This document shows, piece after piece, positions 13,601 through 16,497 of a stretch of 16,497 bases of DNA (position 1 is the first letter of the stretch; every line of letters begins with the position of its first letter). A program made the position numbers and the translations under genes. The stretch is from Nitrospirota bacterium. Lineage in GTDB: Bacteria > Nitrospirota > UBA9217. The stretch is from positions 1 through 16,497 of the forward strand of contig DAIDTZ010000107.1 of NCBI GenBank assembly GCA_027456925.1, in the 5' to 3' direction. The notes under the pieces were generated by a model that saw only the letters and a list, made by a program, of their open reading frames with translations, had not been told where the DNA came from and searched no databases.

Positions 13601-14055
13601 TGATTGGCAGGTGAAGGCGATAGTACGATATTCTTGTAGGACGATGACAGATTCGCTCGCGTGTCGGCATTTACCGTAATGGCTGCGGATGCTTTGTTGT
13701 TCGTCTTTGATTGTTCCGTGAAATTGTTGAGTGGGTCAATTGTAACGGTAAGCGGCATGCTCACGCCTGCTTTGTTCGTACGCCATATGGTTGTGTTCGT
13801 GATCGTGGCGCCTGCGGGGATATCCGCGGTCCGGGTCGCGATCTCGAAGGGCGAGACGGGATCGTCGATGTAATAATGGACTTGGACGTTGTAGGCGTTC
13901 ATCGTTCCCTTGTTCGTGATCTGCGCCGTGATGGTTACATCCTGGAACATGTCCGCGGGGTTTGCGGAAACCGTCAGATTAGACGATAAGACTTCGAAAT
14001 CGTAGGTCGGCTCGGGGATAAGCGCCTTGACAACAGTGTTATTCAGCTTATTCGA
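1..14055 (-). CDS. Giant multidomain surface protein (CARDB, FlgD-like, beta-propeller, Fn3, F5/8C, Big), downstream part of split gene, 3' end outside window
   Basis: I translated all 4,685 codons of this register and found no stop between 14055 and the left window edge. Its first residues (SNKLNNTVVKALIPEP) complete the CARDB repeat cut by the TAA at 14056. Domain order: three more CARDB repeats, a FlgD-like Ig domain, a propeller, alternating Ig-like, FlgD-like and Fn3 domains, an F5/8C-type domain within an Fn3, a second propeller within a Big domain, a second CARDB-like set, and tandem Big/Ig-like repeats. There is no signal peptide of its own. No ATG, GTG or TTG follows the TAA until an ATG at 13948-13950, which lies inside a domain and lacks a Shine-Dalgarno. 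It is therefore best read as the continuation of the gene starting at 16248. The likely role is a very long exported adhesin or stalk. The C-terminal anchor or secretion signal is not visible. Confidence 0.88.
1681..3012 (-). repeat. Second set of four CARDB-like domains
   Basis: The first unit (about 3000-2650) is a clear CARDB repeat: LPDLSVSSDDVYLYPP, a V-T-N-V-S turn, and V-V-D-P-S-D-K-I-T-E-A-D-E-A-N-N. Three looser relatives follow at about 2646-2330, 2329-2010 and 2009-1681. They keep the N-T-G / N-R-G / N-S-G turn and alternating strands but lose the D-P-D...N-N closure. They resemble CARDB/BsuPI-like Ig domains, but I cannot assign them precisely. Confidence 0.65.
3013..4212 (-). other. 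Big-type Ig domain split by an inserted propeller
   Basis: The first half is at about 4212-4072 (V-S-G-S-A-E-P-G-T-L-V-T-L-S-A-N-G-R-P-V) and the second at about 3180-3013 (AGNFSFDAMPLVSGANVFTA, then A-V-D-T-G-E-N). Joined, they give the ordinary 'SGTAEPG...V..NG....A.G.FSF...L..G.N..TA.A.D..GN' Big-domain pattern. The propeller lies exactly between the strands. Confidence 0.65.
3190..4040 (-). other. Beta-propeller 2 (six PD40/TolB-like blades)
   Basis: Six blade motifs follow in order: ALSSDGKTLAYSS, WSPDNKKIAYH, WSPDGEKVLYV, LSPDGTMLAYF, WSPDGKKLAFVS and WTADSNRLLFD. Each is followed by a D/N-x-W/V-x-x-D-x-x-x-x strand (for example DIWIKDLESG, DVYVLDIETD). The regularity and count fit a complete six-bladed TolB-type propeller. 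Unlike propeller 1, it has no cysteine cluster. Confidence 0.85.
4213..6007 (-). repeat. Fn3 domain series with one Big-type domain
   Basis: Fibronectin type III-like domains are seen at about 6007-5728, 5460-4786 (interrupted), 4777-4510 and 4509-4225. Each opens with Pro-rich P-x-x-P, has a central L-x-W-x-A-x-x-x-x-D-x-x-x-Y-x-x-Y-R-like core (for example LSWTANTEGDLDGYNIYR) and closes with Y-x-V-T-A-V/T-D-x-x-G-N-E-S. A Big-type domain lies between the first two (about 5727-5464: G-x-F-T-I-N-A-A-L-S-P-G-E-N and I-T-D-S-A-G-N). Confidence 0.8.
4890..5289 (-). other. F5/8-type C (discoidin-like) domain inserted in an Fn3 domain
   Basis: About 130 residues show the discoidin/CBM32-like order: VDPVWWEMDMASPELISRVE (the W-W-x-x-D-L-G-x-x-x-x-I-x-x-V strand), then AGKDYEIQVWSGYAWITQV (the Y-x-I-x-x-S-x-x-x-x-W strand), then DKIRISITDST and KEVRFGY at the closing strands. 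Such domains bind glycans or membranes. The flanks are two halves of one Fn3 domain: GYNFFRDGIKINTP before it and YPYAVTAVDNYGFES after it. Confidence 0.75.
6008..11204 (-). repeat. Alternating FlgD-like domains, GTATD-type Ig units and Fn3 domains
   Basis: Three more FlgD-like domains lie at about 10893-10636, 9000-8690 and 8370-8060 (FSPNGDGAKD, FSPNGDGAAD, FSPNKDGRLD). Between them runs an Ig-like unit with the pattern G-T-A-T-D...Y-x-L-E-x-G...W...(N/D)-T-x-G-L-x-x-G-x-Y-x-x-R-L-x-A-x-D-x-A-G-N. Copies, some degenerate, lie near 11204-10900, 10635-10310, 9360-9025, 8697-8375, 8070-7790, 7790-7473, 7472-7165, 6909-6607 and 6318-6008. Two Fn3 domains (about 7164-6910 and 6606-6319) with G-Y-x-x-x-R-N and a closing A-x-D-x-A-G interrupt the series. 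This looks like an extended adhesive or spacer rod, outside the cell by inference from the N-terminal signal peptide. Confidence 0.7.
9361..10320 (-). other. Unrecognised block within the rod, probably Ig-like
   Basis: About 320 residues fit none of the neighbouring repeat patterns. The stretch is rich in beta-type alternation and aromatic residues (VQYWGADLQWHD, FSFFPPPFQRGKNYQIRMAG) and contains three cysteines (PGECSA, PGCLLE, AECGKL) that could form disulfides. It lies between a GTATD-like unit and another such unit. I assign no family. It may be two or three diverged Ig/Fn3-like domains. Confidence 0.5.
11205..12675 (-). other. Beta-propeller 1 (TolB/PD40-like) with cysteine clusters
   Basis: About 490 residues contain propeller-blade motifs: WSPDGRYLAYS, WSPDSNSLVYT, SVSPDGKEIAF, and weaker W-S-A-A-A-D-K-L-Y-F and W-L-A-D-G versions. 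This is the PD40/TolB-type WD40-like repeat. Two blade regions carry unusual cysteines: CLDC with a further Cys-His-His at 12019-12060, and CGGCQLPCRH at 11542-11571, with one more Cys at 11647-11649. It follows FlgD-like domain 1 and precedes the first GTATD-type Ig unit. Binding of a ligand or protein partner is the usual role; no catalytic motif is seen. Confidence 0.75.
12676..12978 (-). other. FlgD/CHU_C-like Ig domain 1
   Basis: The domain opens with YFSPNGDGAKD, has W-D-G-R-N-D-S-G-S-V-V-D-D-G-Q-Y in the middle and ends in V-I-V-D-N. The S-P-N-G-D-G start and the W-D-G-x-D-x-x-G-x-x-x-x-D-G-x-Y turn are the hallmarks of FlgD Ig-like / gliding-motility C-terminal-like domains. The N-G-D-G-x-x-D loop could bind calcium (inference). 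Confidence 0.8.
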
Positions 14056-14352
14056 TTATTTTATGAGGCTGTCGGGGTCTACGACGATCGTATAGAAATG
14101 CTCGTTCCCGTCATTTATGACAGTTGAAAACGTTACGGTTGTTGCTGCCTGACCCGGGAATGCGAGCGTCTGCTCCCCGATTTTTGTTCCAGTCGCCGCG
14201 TTCCCGCCATAAATAACGACTTTGGCCTGAGGAACGGACGTAGCTCCCAGGTTCCAGATGCTGGCATTGATTACAACGTTCGTGGGCAGGCTCGTGACGC
14301 TGGCTGGGATGAATGTGATATCTTGGGGTTTTATGGAAAGATCGGGATCTAC
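12979..14352 (-). repeat. Four tandem CARDB-type Ig-like repeats
   Basis: Four units of about 112-118 residues follow one another, at about 14352-14011, 14010-13660, 13659-13317 and 13314-12979. Each has an N-terminal strand (such as LPDFAVSANSL), a central N-K-G / N-E-G-type turn followed by A-x-N-V-x-V, then a V-D-P-D-x-x-I-x-E-x-x-K-x-N-N closing motif. This is the CARDB (cell-adhesion related) pattern found in secreted bacterial and archaeal proteins. The first unit is broken by the TAA. The units are diverged enough that recent duplication is not evident. Confidence 0.85.
14056..14058 (-). other. In-frame TAA interrupting the giant gene
   Basis: The minus-strand codons around the stop read ATA AAA TAA TCG AAT AAG, that is I-K-stop-S-N-K. 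Aligning the four consecutive CARDB repeats on 'DPD...NN' places the stop in the same column as Glu in the other three (DPLNNFTEQSKTNN, DPDNQINEITKDDN, DPDNMIPEQSKGNN). Two of those Glu codons are GAA and one is GAG, so a single G-to-T change of GAA explains the TAA. No frame change occurs on either side. Confidence 0.9.
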
Positions 14353-16248
14353 GGTCGCTTTGTACACTGCTTCTACGGCGAGCGCTGTCTGGTAAGCGCT
14401 CTGGTTCCAGCTTCCGTCCCCGGACTGCTGGTTCAGGATATAACTGACCGCCTGGCTAATGATGTTTCCTGATGCGTTCAGCTCTGCCAGGGTCATTCCT
14501 GCTGTTGCGGAATCGTAGATAGTGCTCGGGCTGTTCCCAAACCCGCCGTCGGAGTTCTGCTTGCTTACGAGCAGCCCGGTGCCGCGCGTGATGGCGTCAT
14601 CCAGCAGGTATGCGCCCCGGTATTGATTGAACGCTGACAGGACATTCGAGGTTTCCTGGACAGTACTCCCTTTGTCCTGGCTCCCCCACCCGTTGTCCGT
14701 ATTTTGCACGTTCTTAAGATATCCAATCGCCGGCGATACGGCCTGCTGGCCTGAATAACCCGCGGCTGACAAGGCTTTTATTGCCAGCGCCGTATCCACG
14801 GGGTTGCTCGGGTAACTCCTGTCGCTGCCCCACCCGCCATCCGGGTTCTGCCGGGAGAGCAGTTCGTTCGTGAGCGCGGTCAAGTCCGTACCTGATCCGG
14901 CAAACGTCTGGATCTTGCGGCTCAGAAAATCCATATTCCCGGACGATATTCCTCCGAGCCACTGCAGGCCGCCCTGGTAAGCAGCCTGTGTGGCAATAAA
15001 ATTTTTCAACAGCACTGTTGCGGCGGCAGTATCCCGTTCCGTGGTCTGATTGAGGTCCGCCCAGCTTCCGTCCGATTTTTGATTGGCTGCCAGCCATTGC
15101 ACGCCGTCGTTGATGTTCGGCGGGATCGTACGTGGCGTTGTGGGAAGTATGATGACACCCGGATTGGTCGGAATGTTGTCCTTTGGCGTTGAGGCTACTT
15201 CCACGATACCTTTGCCGTTGGTAAGGACGGAGAAACGCGTGACTTGGCCGCTCCGGATGTTTTCGATGCCGTAAAGTTCCTGACCCGTAAACGTTCCGGG
15301 TTGCGTGGCAAAGATGAAAGCGGTCTTGAAGCTTTTTTGCGAGGTTGCTGCGTCGGGGATTCTCGGTCCCATTGCAGCGATGATCTGGTCGATGGTGACG
15401 TACCGGGCTGCGCCGTTTACCGTGACGCCCGCCTGCGGGAGCTGAGTTGGGTCAGTATCAGGGCTGGTGATCAAAAGCACGGGCAAGACCTTGTCAGGTC
15501 CGATCATGCCCATGAGGTAAAGGTCAAGCTGGCTGTAGAAGAGCATCTGGTTCTGGGGAATCGTAGAGGTAAAGGTGTTGTTCTTGTTGTCCTGCCACTG
15601 GTTGCCGTACAGGACGGAGCCGCCGCTGTCGAGCAGGTAGCTCCAGTGCGCTCCGTCCTGGCCGAGAAGAGCGGAGCTGACGCTGCCGTCTGCGTCTTTA
15701 AACTTTACATGCGCAGCCCAACGGTGCATCAGCTCATGGCTCAGGACATAAAGCGTGTCCTCGAACTTCGGGTCGAGCGGGTCGGTGATGATTCCCGACA
15801 GGTTCCCCATGTCCACAGTGCCCTGGAGTTTGCCATTGCTGCCGTACAGCGACGTGTTGTCAAAGGGATCAACTCCGATTCCCCGGATGTCATTTTTTAT
15901 CCCTTCGTAGAATGCCTTTGCCTCTCCCTCGGGCATCGTGAAATCAAAATTAGTGAAAATGACGAGGAAGTCGTATTCGTCTTTGTGGGTTTTGAAGAAC
16001 TCCTGGGCAATGGCCTGTCTTGGCGCGGCATTGATTGTACCATCAGTGTTATTGGCATCGTAGTTTCCCTGGATTTCCATAACTGTGACATTGCCGTAAT
16101 CGCCAAGGGATTTGGCGGTGAACTGCTGAGCAAAAGAGGTTGTTGAAATGAACAAAACGAATAGGAGGAAGAGGAGAGTCTTTACTTTCCGACCCGCGCG
16201 AGAAAGAAAAAGAGACACAGTCTTCGTCCAAGGATGTTTCGATCCCAT
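14056..16248 (-). CDS. Secreted metallopeptidase-like / alpha-alpha-toroid / CARDB protein, N-terminal part of a giant split gene
   Basis: This is a 730-residue reading frame from the ATG at 16248, chosen for its Shine-Dalgarno; an alternative ATG at 16266 adds six residues. Residues 1-40 form a signal peptide with a basic n-region (RAGRKVK), a Leu/Phe-rich core and a Ser-Phe-Ala|Gln cleavage site, so the product should be exported by Sec. Residues about 41-354 form a metallopeptidase-like domain with an HELMH zinc motif at 171-175 and a DLYLMG motif near 242-247. Residues about 378-632 carry repeated Q-x-x-D-G-S/G-W/F motifs of prenyltransferase/squalene-cyclase-type toroid repeats. Residues about 633-730 form a CARDB-type Ig-like repeat that ends abruptly at TAA just before its final conserved segment. 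The next codon continues the repeat in the same frame, so this is very probably the front of a giant gene and not a complete one. The substrate is unknown. Export and domain calls are firm; catalysis is inferred. Confidence 0.88.
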   Translation of the reverse strand: MGSKHPWTKTVSLFLSRAGRKVKTLLFLLFVLFISTTSFAQQFTAKSLGDYGNVTVMEIQGNYDANNTDGTINAAPRQAIAQEFFKTHKDEYDFLVIFTNFDFTMPEGEAKAFYEGIKNDIRGIGVDPFDNTSLYGSNGKLQGTVDMGNLSGIITDPLDPKFEDTLYVLSHELMHRWAAHVKFKDADGSVSSALLGQDGAHWSYLLDSGGSVLYGNQWQDNKNNTFTSTIPQNQMLFYSQLDLYLMGMIGPDKVLPVLLITSPDTDPTQLPQAGVTVNGAARYVTIDQIIAAMGPRIPDAATSQKSFKTAFIFATQPGTFTGQELYGIENIRSGQVTRFSVLTNGKGIVEVASTPKDNIPTNPGVIILPTTPRTIPPNINDGVQWLAANQKSDGSWADLNQTTERDTAAATVLLKNFIATQAAYQGGLQWLGGISSGNMDFLSRKIQTFAGSGTDLTALTNELLSRQNPDGGWGSDRSYPSNPVDTALAIKALSAAGYSGQQAVSPAIGYLKNVQNTDNGWGSQDKGSTVQETSNVLSAFNQYRGAYLLDDAITRGTGLLVSKQNSDGGFGNSPSTIYDSATAGMTLAELNASGNIISQAVSYILNQQSGDGSWNQSAYQTALAVEAVYKATVDPDLSIKPQDITFIPASVTSLPTNVVINASIWNLGATSVPQAKVVIYGGNAATGTKIGEQTLAFPGQAATTVTFSTVINDGNEHFYTIVVDPDSLIK
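14353..15117 (-). repeat. Prenyltransferase/squalene-cyclase-like alpha/alpha-toroid repeats
   Basis: About 255 residues carry at least five copies of a helix-pair repeat ending in a Gly/Trp-rich turn: NQKSDGSW, RQNPDGGWG, QNTDNGWGS, KQNSDGGFG and NQQSGDGSW. Helices containing D-T-A-x-A or D-S-A-T-A-type segments lie between them. This is the QW-like repeat of terpenoid-cyclase/prenyltransferase toroids. I see no D-x-D-D cyclase acid motif and no GCGEQ thioester, so it is more likely a binding or structural toroid than a terpene cyclase. Confidence 0.8.
15187..16128 (-). other. HExxH metallopeptidase-like domain
   Basis: The mature N-terminus folds into a domain of about 310 residues. The zinc-binding motif SHELMHRWAAH has HELMH encoded at 15724-15738. 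Downstream are an AHWSYLLDSGGS segment and YSQLDLYLMG, a combination I associate with large bacterial secreted proteins of zincin type. The spacing to the next His (H-E-L-M-H-R-W-A-A-H) is one residue short of the metzincin HExxHxxGxxH pattern and lacks its Gly, so the third zinc ligand is uncertain; the His of AHWS and an acidic residue are candidates. His, Glu and His of the core motif are intact, so activity is possible. No pro-domain was recognised. Confidence 0.65.
16129..16248 (-). other. Signal peptide (Sec/SPI)
   Basis: The first 40 residues include a long basic n-region (two Arg and several Lys), the hydrophobic core LLFLLFVLFI, and STTSFA followed by QQ, a classic signal peptidase I site (S-F-A|Q). 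There is no lipobox Cys, so lipoprotein processing is unlikely. Confidence 0.85.
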
Positions 16249-16296
16249 ACAACCTCCCGAGAGCATGTGCGATGATTGATTAAAGTGAAGGTGGTA
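16249..16296 (-). promoter_or_regulatory. Short intergenic gap with Shine-Dalgarno that decides the start
   Basis: On the minus strand the gap carries a GGGAGG Shine-Dalgarno (GGAGG at 16253-16257) four bases before the ATG at 16246-16248. This favours that ATG over the in-frame ATG six codons upstream (16264-16266), which has no purine-rich site before it. I could not pick a convincing -35/-10 pair in the gap, which fits read-through from the upstream gene. Confidence 0.6.
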
Positions 16297-16497
16297 TTAC
16301 TTGAAGCTTTTATCCTGCTTTTTGGTTATTTTATCGCTCACAGCCGGTGCGAGCAAAGGGGCTGACTGTTCCCCGGTTTTTCTCAGACGCTCGACCTTTT
16401 GCTTCCCGTTGATAAGCCTGATGACTACTTTTTCTGTAACCGTATTTTTCTTCTCTTCAATAACGATCCGATCCGCGGCAATCTCCAGGACTTTGCC
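16297..16497 (-). CDS. C-terminal end of an upstream gene, possibly PilP/secretion-type (partial)
   Basis: An open frame enters from the right edge and ends at a TAA (16297-16299), giving the last 66 residues of a protein whose start lies outside the window. It begins GKVLEIAADRIVIEE, continues as a charged stretch (KVVIRLINGKQKVERLRK) and ends in a Lys-rich tail (KITKKQDKSFK). The 'G-K-V-x-E-I-x-x-D-x-I-V-I-E-E' pattern resembles the last beta-strands of PilP / type II secretion GspC-like periplasmic domains, where such a motif precedes the C-terminus. That family link is inference from a short segment. It lies on the same strand as the giant gene with 48 bp between them, so co-transcription is plausible. 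I see no terminator hairpin in the gap. The coding call is fairly sure; the function is not. Confidence 0.7.
   Translation of the reverse strand, partial: GKVLEIAADRIVIEEKKNTVTEKVVIRLINGKQKVERLRKTGEQSAPLLAPAVSDKITKKQDKSFK

Noticed and set aside
14056..14058. TAA as a reassigned sense codon
   Set aside because: The upstream gene also ends at TAA, the register holds only this one stop codon, and bacterial reassignments known to me concern TGA.
14020..14090. Frameshift as the cause of the split
   Set aside because: The CARDB pattern reads through in the same register on both sides, so a substitution explains it without an insertion or deletion.
14714..15097. 127-codon minus-strand frame inside the toroid region
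   Set aside because: It overlaps the toroid in another frame. The toroid repeats are unmistakable in the main frame.
14353..15117. Active squalene-hopene cyclase or thioester domain
   Set aside because: Only the QW-like structural repeats are present. No D-x-D-D catalytic motif and no GCGEQ thioester is seen, and the protein carries a secretion signal.
15244..16146. 300-codon plus-strand open frame
   Set aside because: It is antisense in register to the signal peptide/metallopeptidase domain, with no ribosome binding site or family match. It is a shadow of the sense coding.
16249..16266. Upstream ATG at 16266 as the true start
   Set aside because: It lacks a Shine-Dalgarno and the real GGGAGG lies between it and the next ATG, so 16248 is preferred. 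The difference is only six residues.
1..16497. CRISPR array, tRNA/rRNA, insertion sequence or phage gene
   Set aside because: The periodic structure is protein-domain repetition with diverged DNA, not identical short repeats with spacers. No transposase, integrase or RNA gene pattern was found on either strand.

Overview
The window is almost entirely one minus-strand locus: a giant secreted or surface-exposed multidomain protein gene. It starts near the right edge (ATG at 16248) and still runs open at the left edge (base 1). I translated the minus strand in the register whose codons begin at 1, 4, 7... on the + coordinates. It holds only one stop in about 16.2 kb, a TAA at 14056-14058. Before it lie 730 codons and after it 4,685 stop-free codons, in the same register with continuous domain architecture across the break. 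The stop sits inside a CARDB-type repeat, at a position that is Glu in the three following sister repeats. The simplest reading is one gene of more than 5,400 codons interrupted by a single GAA-to-TAA change, which could be real or a sequence error.

Layout from N- to C-terminus (right to left). (1) 16249-16497: the last 66 codons of a same-strand gene, then a 48-bp gap with a ribosome binding site. (2) 14353-16248: Sec signal peptide, an HExxH metallopeptidase-like domain, and an alpha/alpha-toroid of prenyltransferase/squalene-cyclase-type repeats. (3) 12979-14352: four CARDB-type Ig-like repeats, the first broken by the TAA. (4) 11205-12978: a FlgD/CHU_C-like Ig domain, then a first TolB/PD40-like beta-propeller with cysteine clusters. 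(5) 6008-11204: alternating FlgD-like domains, a recurring 'GTATD...W' Ig-like unit and Fn3 domains, with a poorly recognisable block at 9361-10320. (6) 4213-6007: Fn3 domains, one apparently interrupted by an F5/8-type C (discoidin-like) domain. (7) 3013-4212: a second six-bladed PD40 propeller that appears to sit inside a Big-type Ig domain. (8) 1681-3012: a second set of CARDB-like domains. (9) 1-1680: tandem Ig-like repeats of about 86 residues running off the window.

The organism is probably a Gram-negative bacterium with moderate GC content. The Sec signal, CARDB/FlgD-like/PD40/Fn3/Big mixture and very long gene recall surface and secreted giants of Desulfobacterota (Geobacter-like), Nitrospirota and related environmental or metagenomic genomes, but the window does not fix the taxon. 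The upstream tail weakly resembles the end of PilP-type pilus/secretion proteins.

Functional inference: the N-terminal part carries the possible enzymatic head and toroid, and the rest is a long string of adhesive or spacer beta-domains with two propellers and one discoidin-like module for binding. No RNA gene, mobile element, CRISPR array, plus-strand gene or convincing terminator was found.
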